43,914 nucleotides of DNA, taken from assembly GCA_944390945.1 (NCBI GenBank), contig CALXRV010000036.1, positions 1-43,914 on the forward strand. The letters are read 5' to 3'. The translations under genes and the position numbers were made by a program. The DNA comes from an uncultured Clostridia bacterium. Lineage in GTDB: Bacteria; Bacillota; Dehalobacteriia; UBA4068. The notes under the pieces were generated by a model, which did no database searches, had not been told where the DNA came from, and saw only the letters and a program-made list of their open reading frames with translations. Shown here in pieces: positions 16,549-24,373 of the stretch (position 1 is its first letter; every line of letters starts with the position of its first letter).

Positions 16549-17242
16549 CTGTATCCTCCTTTTTCTGCTTCTTTTTCCCTGCCGGCGCCGCTGCCGCCAG
16601 CCCGGCGGAAGGACAAAGCGCCGCCAACGGGCAATGCGGGCAATCCGGCCGGCGCGCATCGCAGACACGACGGCCGTGCCAGATCAGCCAATGATGCGCG
16701 GCAGACCATTTCTCCCGCGGAATGATCGCACAAAGCTGCTGCTCCGTTTGCTCCGGCGTCTTACTTTCCGCCAACCCCAGCCGGTTTGCCACACGAAAGA
16801 CATGCGTATCCACCGCCAGCGCCGGAATGCCAAAGCCAACGGAAAGCACGACATTGGCCGTTTTTCCGCCCACGCCGGGCAATTTAACAAGCGCTTCCTT
16901 GTTTGCCGGCACTTTGCCGCCGTATTGTTCACTGATGATCTGCGCCGTGGCGATAAGATTTTTCGCCTTATTCTGATACAAGCCGCAGGAGGCAATCATC
17001 GGCGCCAGCTCTTGTGGGGTCAACTTAGCCAGGGCTGCGGCATCCGGATAGGCGGCAAACAATGGTTCGGTAATCCGGTTCACCTGGTTGTCATTCGTCT
17101 GCGCAGAAAGGATGACCGCGACCAGCAGTTGCCATACGCTGCCGAAATGCAGCGCCGGTTTCGTATCGCCATAGACCTGCTCCAAAATGGCGATCATTTC
17201 CATTTTCTGCTTTTTCGTCGGTTTTTTCGTTTTTTCTCCCAT
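16541..17242 (-). CDS. nth: Endonuclease III
   Basis: Base-excision repair DNA glycosylase/AP lyase for oxidised pyrimidines, 233 residues from the ATG at 17242. The helix-hairpin-helix is LPGVGGKTANVV with catalytic Lys127, and the catalytic aspartate is Asp145 in AVDTHVFRVANRLGL. The [4Fe-4S] motif is C194-X6-C201-X2-C204-X5-C210. A lysine-rich tail follows. An in-frame TTG at 17260 is a poorer start. No strong Shine-Dalgarno is visible, and a TACAAT box lies only about 9 bases before the ATG with TTGCAT 17 bases further up, so the message could be nearly leaderless. That is a weak inference. Confidence 0.96.
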   Translation of the reverse strand: MGEKTKKPTKKQKMEMIAILEQVYGDTKPALHFGSVWQLLVAVILSAQTNDNQVNRITEPLFAAYPDAAALAKLTPQELAPMIASCGLYQNKAKNLIATAQIISEQYGGKVPANKEALVKLPGVGGKTANVVLSVGFGIPALAVDTHVFRVANRLGLAESKTPEQTEQQLCAIIPREKWSAAHHWLIWHGRRVCDARRPDCPHCPLAALCPSAGLAAAAPAGKKKQKKEDTDV

Positions 17243-17343
17243 GACTGGATTGTATCCCAAACAGCACCAAAATGCAAATAGTATTTCACCTTCGCGCCTG
17301 TTGCCGCATAGAATGACCTATAAACCATCCGCAGGAGGGCGCC

Positions 17344-17535
17344 ATGGGAGAATTCTTCAAAAAATGTAAAAACAGCCTGAATAAAGCAGTAGACCATTCC
17401 TTTCTCGACAATGTCGCGAACCTGGTACTGCTGGTTGTCGCCGCATTGCTGCTCATCTCACTGATGATGCATCCGATGATCCTCGTCGGCCTGGCGTTGT
17501 TCGGTCTCTTTCTCTGGGCTTTGCTTTACTGCTGA
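17344..17535 (+). CDS. Small two-helix membrane protein, unknown function
   Basis: A 63-residue protein. A charged N-terminus (MGEFFKKCKNSLNKAVDHSF) is followed by two hydrophobic helices at about 24-41 and 44-62, ending WALLYC. The ATG follows AGGAGG with ideal spacing, and the hydrophobic composition argues that the frame is real. The promoter of the next gene lies across its last codons. I do not recognise a family, and nothing in the neighbourhood (nth, UPF0173 hydrolase) suggests a role. Confidence 0.75.
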   Translation: MGEFFKKCKNSLNKAVDHSFLDNVANLVLLVVAALLLISLMMHPMILVGLALFGLFLWALLYC

Positions 17536-17553
17536 CCCTTTCTGTGCTATAAT
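17525..17553 (+). promoter_or_regulatory. Promoter of the UPF0173 hydrolase gene
   Basis: TTTACT (17525-17530) and a perfect TATAAT (17548-17553) are separated by 17 bases. The -35 box overlaps the end of the 63-aa membrane protein gene. Confidence 0.75.
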
Positions 17554-17585
17554 AGGACAAACATGTTTCAGAAAGGGGTGCTGTT

Positions 17586-18287
17586 ATGAAGCTGACTTTT
17601 GAAGGACATGCCTGCTTCAGCATTGAAGCCAGCGGCGTCAACCTGCTGGTCGATCCGTTCATCACCGGCAACCCGCTGGCCGTCAAAAAGGTGGAGGATT
17701 TTCGACCAGATGTAATTCTGCTTACGCATGGACATCACGACCATCTTGGCGATGCACTGACGATCGCCCGCCGCTGCGGCGCCACCATCGCAGCGCAGGT
17801 CGATCTGCTGAACGCGCTGGATACCGAAGGCATTGATACGGTGGCGTTCAACCTGGGCGGCTGCACTGTTGTGCGCGGCATCCACCTGATCATGGTGCCG
17901 GCCTGGCACGGCAGCACGGTCTCTACCCCGGAAGGCCCGCGTTATGGCGGCGTGGCCTGCGGCTTTGTTATCGAACATGAAGATGGCAACCTTTATCATG
18001 CCGGCGATACTGCATTGTTTGGCGATATGGGCATGGTGATCGAACGTTATCAGATCGGCTGTGCCCTGCTGCCGATCGGCGATTTCTACACCATGGGACC
18101 GAAAGATGCCGTCACCGCGGCAAAATGGCTAAAGGCAAAATACGTCATTCCCATGCATTACAATACCTTCCCCATCATTCAGCAGGATGTCGAGGCCTTC
18201 CGCCGCGAAGTGGACGAAAAAACAGATAGCAGCTGCGTGGTGCTCACGCCGGGAGAAAGCTGGGAGCTATGCCTTAGCAAATCATGA
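17586..18287 (+). CDS. UPF0173-family metal-dependent hydrolase (metallo-beta-lactamase fold)
   Basis: A 233-residue protein of the UPF0173 family. It shows the metal-binding HxHxDH motif as H48-G-H50-H-D52-H53 in LLTHGHHDHLGDA, the conserved MKLTFEGHACFSIE N-terminus, YHAGDTALFGDM and the C-terminal VIPMHYNTFP. These proteins are predicted hydrolases with a two-metal site. The natural substrate is unknown. The ATG follows AAAGGGGTG. Its own promoter and the hairpin downstream make it a one-gene unit, possibly with read-through from the small membrane protein gene. Confidence 0.92.
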   Translation: MKLTFEGHACFSIEASGVNLLVDPFITGNPLAVKKVEDFRPDVILLTHGHHDHLGDALTIARRCGATIAAQVDLLNALDTEGIDTVAFNLGGCTVVRGIHLIMVPAWHGSTVSTPEGPRYGGVACGFVIEHEDGNLYHAGDTALFGDMGMVIERYQIGCALLPIGDFYTMGPKDAVTAAKWLKAKYVIPMHYNTFPIIQQDVEAFRREVDEKTDSSCVVLTPGESWELCLSKS

Positions 18288-18375
18288 TGTAAATGCCAGC
18301 GGCATCTCTCCGCCAGTCTCTGGCCTGCACTGATGCAGTTGATCATCCCACAAAACGAAGAACCCGGAAAATGGG

Positions 18376-18420
18376 ATTTAAAAAGCCGGCTTTCCACAGT
18401 TGTGGAAAGCCGGCTTTCTG
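18376..18420. terminator. Bidirectional terminator between UPF0173 and DUF1540 genes
   Basis: A perfect 17-bp inverted repeat (arms 18382-18398 and 18401-18417, 2-base gap) contains internal GGCTTT edges. On the minus strand it is followed by TTTTTAAA and on the plus strand by CTGTTT. It lies between convergent genes and can end both. The palindrome is unusually long for this window. Confidence 0.75.
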
Positions 18421-18553
18421 TTTGGCCGCAGATACTCCTCTGCTGCAACCCGCGGGATGATCTCCGTCCGCTATGCCTTTTCTCGCAGCAACAGACGGTG
18501 ATTCTCCCGCCATACGCTTCCTTTCCGGAAGATCAGGCAAATGCCGGATCTGC

Positions 18554-18718
18554 TCATTCGCCGCGATGCGCACCCTTGCCACGGAAGGTGCGGCAGGCCG
18601 TCTCATCCGCGCAATTCACCTGCTTGGCGCCGCAAGAGCAAACCTCGATTTCATTTGCATTGCAAAGATTACCGCAGTTATAGGTGCATTCTTCGACCAT
18701 GCATTTTACTTTGGACAT
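18554..18718 (-). CDS. DUF1540 small cysteine-rich protein
   Basis: A 54-residue protein with the DUF1540 layout: C6, C11, C15, C19, then NEIEVCSCGA and further cysteines up to CRTF. It probably binds a metal ion. DUF1540 proteins are short, common in spore-forming Bacillota, and of unknown function. The start at 18718 follows AAAGGGGGTG. A longer in-frame start at 19027 would run antiparallel through the hairpin region and overlap the neighbouring gene, so it is rejected. About 135 bases without a gene separate it from the terminator downstream. Confidence 0.85.
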   Translation of the reverse strand: MSKVKCMVEECTYNCGNLCNANEIEVCSCGAKQVNCADETACRTFRGKGAHRGE

Positions 18719-18798
18719 GTTTTCACCCCCTTTTACCGGCATAGTATGCCCTGCGCGGCGCAGAAAAATCCAAAAGCAATGGCTGCCGTTTGCCAGAC

Positions 18799-18836
18799 AA
18801 AGATCTGCCTGAACCAGGCGGATCTTTTCCTTTTTG
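18799..18836. terminator. Hairpin after the 2-hydroxyacid dehydrogenase gene, probable terminator
   Basis: AAAGATC-T-GCCTG (18799-18811) pairs with CAGGC-G-GATCTTT (18815-18827) with one mismatch. T-rich sequence follows on the plus strand, and the T run on the minus strand is within the stem. It lies between the dehydrogenase stop and the DUF1540 gene. Confidence 0.5.
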
Positions 18837-18851
18837 AAAATTGTTTTCCTT

Positions 18852-19763
18852 CTATTTGCCGTTGTCGGCAAAAAAGCGGCGCAATCCATCCACAACCGCA
18901 AGCCCTGTGCGCAAGAGCGCTTCTTCCGTATTGGCGCCGATATGCGGCGTGGCGATGAAATTTGGCAGCTGCAGCAGCGGGTGTTCCCTGGAAGGCGGCT
19001 CCTCACAGAATACGTCGCAGGCTGCACCAGCCAATCTACCTTCGCGCAGTGCCTGCACCAGCGCTTCCTCGTCCAGTACCGCGCCGCGTGAAGTATTGAT
19101 CAGCAACGCTTCCGGTTTAAGCAACGCTAACTGCCGTCTGCCGATCATGCCACGCGTCTGCTCATTCAACGCCAGGCCAATATGGATCAGGTCCGCCTGC
19201 GCCAGCACCTCTTCCGCTGTGGCGCAATACCCGATGCCCAAGGCGGCGGCGCGCCCCGGCGTCAGGCTGCGCGACCAAGCGATGGCACGCATGCCAAACC
19301 CTGCCGTCAGGATATGCTGCGCCCGTAGGGCGATATGGCCGACGCCGATCATGCCGAAAGTTTTGCCCTGCAGTTCCCGCCCGGCCAGCTCCGGTAGGGT
19401 ATTCGCATAGGGGGTTCCACCATATACCCGCTGCTGCACCTGCCGTAATTGCCGCGCAAGCGACAGCGCAAGCGCAACGATCAATTCCGCCACGGCATTG
19501 GCATTACAGCCTGGTACGGAAAAAACATGGATACCGCGCGCTGCCGCCGCCCGCAGATCCACATCATCCGTACCCGTGCCATGCACTGCGATCACACGCA
19601 GGGCCGGCAGGCGATCCAGCAACGATGCATCCAGGCGCAGATTTCGGCTGATCAGCCCTTCTGCCGCCGAGGCTGCAGACCAATCGTCCGTCACTTTGGC
19701 AAAGGTCAACAGCTCCCGTCGCGCTGCCTCATGTATCGTCTCACATAAAAAGACTTGGTGCAT
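18852..19763 (-). CDS. D-isomer-specific 2-hydroxyacid dehydrogenase (phosphoglycerate dehydrogenase-like)
   Basis: NAD-dependent dehydrogenase of 303 residues. The catalytic set is Arg226 (NTSRGAVLDEEAL), Glu255 (CEEP) and His274 (TPHIGANT). The nucleotide-binding loop reads GVGHIA (140-145), with Ala where most family members have Gly. VPGCNANAVAELIVAL resembles the substrate region of 3-phosphoglycerate dehydrogenases, but no ACT or other regulatory domain follows, and no serine-pathway gene is nearby. The substrate is therefore uncertain and could be glycerate, phosphoglycerate or another 2-hydroxyacid. The ATG at 19763 follows GGAGGA. It lies 84 bases downstream of the GH13 gene in the same direction and may be the last gene of the glycogen transcript. 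Confidence 0.85.
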   Translation of the reverse strand: MHQVFLCETIHEAARRELLTFAKVTDDWSAASAAEGLISRNLRLDASLLDRLPALRVIAVHGTGTDDVDLRAAAARGIHVFSVPGCNANAVAELIVALALSLARQLRQVQQRVYGGTPYANTLPELAGRELQGKTFGMIGVGHIALRAQHILTAGFGMRAIAWSRSLTPGRAAALGIGYCATAEEVLAQADLIHIGLALNEQTRGMIGRRQLALLKPEALLINTSRGAVLDEEALVQALREGRLAGAACDVFCEEPPSREHPLLQLPNFIATPHIGANTEEALLRTGLAVVDGLRRFFADNGK

Positions 19764-19810
19764 CTTCTTCCTCCTACTGCTCTTTTTCCTTTCGCCAATC
19801 TGCTGCAGCG

Positions 19811-19864
19811 CAGCCAGCCTGCTCAGAAAAGCCGCCAGCCAGCCTGCTCAGAAAAGCCGCCAGC
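19811..19864. repeat. 25-bp perfect tandem duplication at the end of the GH13 gene
   Basis: Bases 19811-19835 are repeated exactly at 19836-19860, and four bases of a third copy follow. The GH13 stop codon (19848-19850) lies inside the right-hand copy, so the left-hand copy is a non-coding duplicate of the last codons and stop. It looks like a recent slippage event. Confidence 0.9.
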
Positions 19865-21842
19865 AATCCGCACTGCAAGCAGCGATCCGCAGCCGCAGCA
19901 ATCCGGCTTCGATCCCTTCTTCTGCTCCTGTCAGCAGGCTGCGCGCCTGCCGCAGGCCGCAGGCATGCAATGCAGCCAGCTGTGCGGCGTCAAACCCGCA
20001 GTTGGGACGATAAAGGTCCACAATCATCTCACGCGGTTCCGCAGCGCGGTTGACCGCCACCAGCAGGCAGCCAGGCTTTGCCGCAGCGCCAAACACATCG
20101 TGCGCCGTCACATGGCGCAAGATGCACAGCACATCCGCATGCGGCGCAAACATGGCGACAGCGCCGGTCGTCAGCGCATCTTCCTGCTGCCGCAGGGTGC
20201 TCCACCAGGTATACCAATCAACAAGCGGATGCTTCCCCGGATGAAAGGGAGCGCGGTTGAAAGGGTCAAGAAAACCCTGCATTCCCTGCTCGTCTCCATA
20301 ATAAATACAAGGCACGCCGGGCAGGGAAAACTGGATCGCCACCGCCAGCTTCTGCAGTGCTGCGCCGCGCGCATCCTGCGCCTCGCTGATCACAAAGCTT
20401 GCCTGCTGCTCGCGGCTGAGCGTGCGTGCATCCAGCCGGCTGGCCAATACGCTACGGATACGCGCTATATCATGCGAAGAAAGCAGATTCATCAGCGCAT
20501 AATAAAGCGGCGGCGGATAATTCAGCCGCTGCGCACGCAAAAAGGCTGCCAGCTGATGCGCATTGCCATGCTGCAGCAAAAAGCCAACGATCGCATCGCG
20601 CAGCGGATAATTCATTACCGAATCGAGCGCCGTGCCGAGCGCATAGCGCCGCCGTACCCCATAGCTGCGCTTTGTCGTTGGATCTTCCCAGACTTCGCCA
20701 AGGACGATATTCGCCTCGTCCTCCTCTTTGACCACGCGGCGGATCAGCTCCAGCACCGCGTCCGGCAGCTCGTCCGCCACATCCAGCCGGAAACCGGCCG
20801 CACCGGCGCGCAACCAATGGCGGATCACGCTTTCCTCGCCACGGATGATAAAATCCTGCCAGCTTGCATCCTGCTCATTTACCTCCGGCAGACTTTCGAA
20901 CCCCCACCAGCAGCGGTACACGTCCGGAAAAGAATAAAAATCATACCAGCTGGCATAGGGAGAATTTCTGCTTTGATATGCCCCACAGCCAGCGTAACGC
21001 TGATCACGGTTAAAATAAACGCTGTCTGCGCCGGTATGGGAAAATACGCCGTCCAGCAGCACGCGTATGCCCAGCGCGCGCGCCTCCGTACAGAGTGCGC
21101 GCAGATCCGCCTCGCTGCCCAGCAGGGGGTCGATACGCAGATAGTCGGCTGTGTTGTAGCGGTGATTGGAATTCGCTTCAAACACCGGGTTGAGATAGAT
21201 CACGCCCACCCCGAGCGCCTGCAAGGCCGGCAGCTGACGCCGGATCGCATCCAGGGTACCGCCATAGCAATCGCAGGGATCATAATCAGACGCGCCGGGC
21301 AGCGGCAGATAGTCGACCGGATCATCCCAGCTCTCATGCAGATACAGCCCGCGGCCCAGGGACTGGTGATAAGCGAGACCGGTTGCCACGGCAGTTTTTT
21401 CGCCGGCGGCAAAGCGATCTGGAAAAATCTGATACATCACGCTTTTGCTGAACCATGCCGGCACATGAAAATCAGGTGCATAAACCGTAATCTGAAACGC
21501 TGACGGCCGACTATGGCTGATCGCGCCCAACGAAGCAACCCCGCCCTCTGCCGCGCCATAATAATAAATATCCTGCGCCACCTGCAGCTTAAAATAGTAC
21601 CAGAGCACCTGTGGGCGCTCCGGTACGGTCAAATCCACGCAAAAGCCGCCATCCTGCGGTGACATTACCAGCTCTTGCGAGCACGCATCATCAAACAGGA
21701 TCAGCCGCACATCGCCTACGCTTTCGCTGCACACGGCAAGAAAAAGATGCAGCCGGCTGCCAGCCGGCAGCGCGCCAAGCGGCGTACGGTATTTCTCTGC
21801 CGCCGCATCATGCGCCACGCTGCGTCTCAATTCCGCGATCAT
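19848..21842 (-). CDS. GH13 alpha-glycosidase (neopullulanase / cyclomaltodextrinase-like)
   Basis: A 664-residue alpha-amylase-superfamily enzyme. An N-terminal beta-sandwich (1-125) precedes the catalytic barrel. MYQIFPDRF and the region LLDGVFSHTG lead to the nucleophile Asp354 (GFRLDVADEL), the acid/base Glu383 (VLGEVWED) and the His457-Asp458 pair (LLSSHDIAR). It probably cleaves alpha-1,4 and perhaps alpha-1,6 bonds of maltodextrins released from glycogen. No signal peptide is present, so it acts in the cytosol. The start at 21842 follows AAAGGGGGTG, 14 bases after the glgP stop. The last codons overlap a 25-bp tandem duplication. Exact specificity cannot be assigned from sequence. Confidence 0.9.
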   Translation of the reverse strand: MIAELRRSVAHDAAAEKYRTPLGALPAGSRLHLFLAVCSESVGDVRLILFDDACSQELVMSPQDGGFCVDLTVPERPQVLWYYFKLQVAQDIYYYGAAEGGVASLGAISHSRPSAFQITVYAPDFHVPAWFSKSVMYQIFPDRFAAGEKTAVATGLAYHQSLGRGLYLHESWDDPVDYLPLPGASDYDPCDCYGGTLDAIRRQLPALQALGVGVIYLNPVFEANSNHRYNTADYLRIDPLLGSEADLRALCTEARALGIRVLLDGVFSHTGADSVYFNRDQRYAGCGAYQSRNSPYASWYDFYSFPDVYRCWWGFESLPEVNEQDASWQDFIIRGEESVIRHWLRAGAAGFRLDVADELPDAVLELIRRVVKEEDEANIVLGEVWEDPTTKRSYGVRRRYALGTALDSVMNYPLRDAIVGFLLQHGNAHQLAAFLRAQRLNYPPPLYYALMNLLSSHDIARIRSVLASRLDARTLSREQQASFVISEAQDARGAALQKLAVAIQFSLPGVPCIYYGDEQGMQGFLDPFNRAPFHPGKHPLVDWYTWWSTLRQQEDALTTGAVAMFAPHADVLCILRHVTAHDVFGAAAKPGCLLVAVNRAAEPREMIVDLYRPNCGFDAAQLAALHACGLRQARSLLTGAEEGIEAGLLRLRIAACSADCWRLF

Positions 21843-21856
21843 CCGGCACCCCCTTT

Positions 21857-24292
21857 TCAGTCCAGCGGCAAAAGATGCCAGATCAAACGGTTATATTCCT
21901 CCACCGTACGATCCGCGCTGAAAAAACCGGATTTCGCCGTGTTGACCACCGCCATGCGGTTCCAGGCCGCCGCATCGCCATAAGCCCGGCGCGCCGTCTG
22001 AAAAGCCGTGCTGTAGGAAGCGAAGTCATAGAGCACATAATATTCGTCCGCATGCCCATATTCGCCAAAAAGCAGCGACTGATAAATATCGGAGAACTGC
22101 CGGTCATTGGTCACAGGCAGCGAACCGTCGATCAGGCGGGTGAGCGCATCGCGCAAAGCCGGATCCTTTTCAAAATAAGCGCCCGCACGATAGGTGTGGA
22201 ATTCCTCCATATGGTGAATCTCCTCCACGCGCGCGCCAAAGATGAACATGTTATCATCGCCGACCTGCTCATGGATCTCCACATTTGCACCGTCCATCGT
22301 GCCCAGCGTCACGGCGCCGTTCATCATGAATTTCATATTGCCGGTGCCGGAAGCCTCGCGGCCGGCGGTGGAGAGCTGCTCGGAGATATTGGCAGCCGGG
22401 ATCATCCGCTCCGCGGTGGAAACGCTGTAATTCTCGACAAAGACCACGGCGATCTTGCCCTGACAAAGCGGCTCGCGATTGACGAGCTGGCCAACGCTGT
22501 TGATCAGCTTGATGATATTCTTCGCCTTGGCATAGCCCGGCGCCGCCTTGGCGGCGAAGATAAAGGTGCAGGGCGGGCCGTCGAACGGTTCGCCTTGCAA
22601 AATATCGTTATACAGGCGCAAAATATGCACTACTTTCAGCAGTTGCCTTTTGTATTCATGCAACCGTTTCGCCTGTATGTCGAAGATCGAATCCGGGTCT
22701 ATGCGTACATCCTGTGTGCGCAGCAGGAAATTGGCAAAGCGGCGCTTGTTCTCCGCCTTGACCACGGCAAAACGCTCGCGGAACGCCGCATCATCCGCAA
22801 AGGGTAAAAGCTGCTCCAGCTGGCGATAATCGCGGATGAAACCATCGCCGATCGCATCGCGGATCAACGCGGTCAGGCCGGGATTGGCTTCCGCCAGCCA
22901 GCGGCGCTGCGTGATGCCATTGGTGATGCCGAGGAATTTATCCGGGAAAGCAACATAAAAATCACGGAATGTCTTGGTACGCAGGATATTGCCATGCAGG
23001 CGAGAAACGCCGTTCACCTTGCCGCAGACCGCGATGCAGAGGTTTGCCATGCGGATTTCAGAATAAGCGATGATCGACATCTGCGAGATACGTTCCCAAT
23101 CGCCAGGGAAAACCTGCCACATCTGCTCGCAAAAACGGTCGTTGATCGTGGAGATGATTTTGTGAATCCGCGGCAGCAGGCTACGGAACATCGGTTCCGA
23201 CCAGCATTCCAGCGCCTCCGTCATGATCGTATGATTCGTATAGTTAAAGACACGGCCGGCGATATCAAACGCCTCGTCCCAGCCAAAGCCTTCCTCATCC
23301 ATCAAGATGCGCATCAACTCGGGAATAGCCAGCGTAGGATGGGTATCATTGATCTGCACCGTCACTTTGTCCGGCAGGGTATGCAGGTCGCCATACTTCT
23401 CTTTATGCTGTCGCACGATCGACTGTACCGTGGCGGAGGCAAGGAAATAAAACTGCTTCAGCCGCAGCTGCTTGCCCTGCTCATGGTTGTTCTCCGGATA
23501 GAGCACCTTTGAAATTACTTCAGAGAGCTCTTTTTCCGCCATCGCATGGATATAGTCGCCGCGGTTGAAATAGTTCAGATCCAGACGGCTGGCGGCACGC
23601 GCGCTCCACAGGCGCAGCGTGGCAGGCATTTTCGACTGATAGCCGGAGATCGGCATATCATAAGGAACCGCATAGACCGTATGATAATTGCGATGCACAA
23701 CTTTCATGCCGGCATCGGTCCAAATCTCCTCGATCTCGCCGTCAAAGCGTACTTCGTAGCGTTCATCCTGGCGCTCCACTTCCCAGACATAACCACGCTC
23801 GGTCCAGTTGTCCGGCACCTCCACCTGCTCGCCATCCAGGATGCGCTGGCGGAAAAGGCCATATTCATAACGGATGCCACAGCCGGTCACCGGCAGATCA
23901 AGCGTGGAGAGACTGTCGAGAAAGCAGGCGGCCAGGCGGCCCAAACCGCCATTGCCCAGGCCGGCGTCACTCTCTTGCTCCTCGATCTCGCCAATATCAA
24001 AGCCCAGTTCAGCCAGGGCCTCCGTATAGGTGCGGTAAGCACCCAGATTGATCATATTGTTCGTCAGCGCACGCCCCATCAGGAATTCTGCCGACATATA
24101 ATAAAGCTGCTTCAGCCCTCTGCGTTCGCGCTCCGCATTGGCGTCTATCCATTTTTCCATCATCTCATCGCGCACGCACATGGCAGTTGCCTTATAGACC
24201 TGGTCCAGCGTCGCGTCTTCAATGGAACGCCCGAAATGCCGCTTCAGCTTTCCAATGATATTGCGTTTTGCTTCCTCTTTTTGGATCGTCAT
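21857..24292 (-). CDS. glgP: Glycogen/starch/alpha-glucan phosphorylase
   Basis: PLP-dependent phosphorylase releasing glucose 1-phosphate from glycogen ends, 811 residues as in bacterial members. The cofactor lysine is Lys654 in EASGTGNMKFMMNGAVTLGTMDGANVEI. The N-terminal part has YYMSAEFLMGRALTNNMINLG and GLGNGGLGRLAACFLDSL. The start at 24292 follows AAGGGAAG, and a longer in-frame start at 24373 would begin inside the glgA end and is rejected. A good promoter overlaps the glgA stop codon, so glgP and the GH13 gene can be transcribed apart from the synthesis genes upstream. This fits a separately tuned breakdown arm. Confidence 0.98.
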   Translation of the reverse strand: MTIQKEEAKRNIIGKLKRHFGRSIEDATLDQVYKATAMCVRDEMMEKWIDANAERERRGLKQLYYMSAEFLMGRALTNNMINLGAYRTYTEALAELGFDIGEIEEQESDAGLGNGGLGRLAACFLDSLSTLDLPVTGCGIRYEYGLFRQRILDGEQVEVPDNWTERGYVWEVERQDERYEVRFDGEIEEIWTDAGMKVVHRNYHTVYAVPYDMPISGYQSKMPATLRLWSARAASRLDLNYFNRGDYIHAMAEKELSEVISKVLYPENNHEQGKQLRLKQFYFLASATVQSIVRQHKEKYGDLHTLPDKVTVQINDTHPTLAIPELMRILMDEEGFGWDEAFDIAGRVFNYTNHTIMTEALECWSEPMFRSLLPRIHKIISTINDRFCEQMWQVFPGDWERISQMSIIAYSEIRMANLCIAVCGKVNGVSRLHGNILRTKTFRDFYVAFPDKFLGITNGITQRRWLAEANPGLTALIRDAIGDGFIRDYRQLEQLLPFADDAAFRERFAVVKAENKRRFANFLLRTQDVRIDPDSIFDIQAKRLHEYKRQLLKVVHILRLYNDILQGEPFDGPPCTFIFAAKAAPGYAKAKNIIKLINSVGQLVNREPLCQGKIAVVFVENYSVSTAERMIPAANISEQLSTAGREASGTGNMKFMMNGAVTLGTMDGANVEIHEQVGDDNMFIFGARVEEIHHMEEFHTYRAGAYFEKDPALRDALTRLIDGSLPVTNDRQFSDIYQSLLFGEYGHADEYYVLYDFASYSTAFQTARRAYGDAAAWNRMAVVNTAKSGFFSADRTVEEYNRLIWHLLPLD

Positions 24293-24343
24293 GCTTCCCT
24301 TGCCTTTCTTTTTGCTTACGGAAAATTCACTGAAAGAGATAAA

Positions 24344-24373
24344 ATGATATACGATGCCCGCCCTGTTTGTCAA
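24344..24373 (-). promoter_or_regulatory. Internal promoter before glgP
   Basis: On the minus strand a perfect TTGACA (24368-24373) overlaps the glgA stop codon. TATCAT (24344-24349) lies 18 bases downstream, or TATATC at 16 bases. The glgP start is about 52 bases further on. Confidence 0.65.

Noticed and set aside
18343-18606. An 87-codon minus-strand frame across the DUF1540 downstream region
   Set aside because: It runs through the terminator palindrome and overlaps the DUF1540 gene in another frame, without a ribosome binding site.
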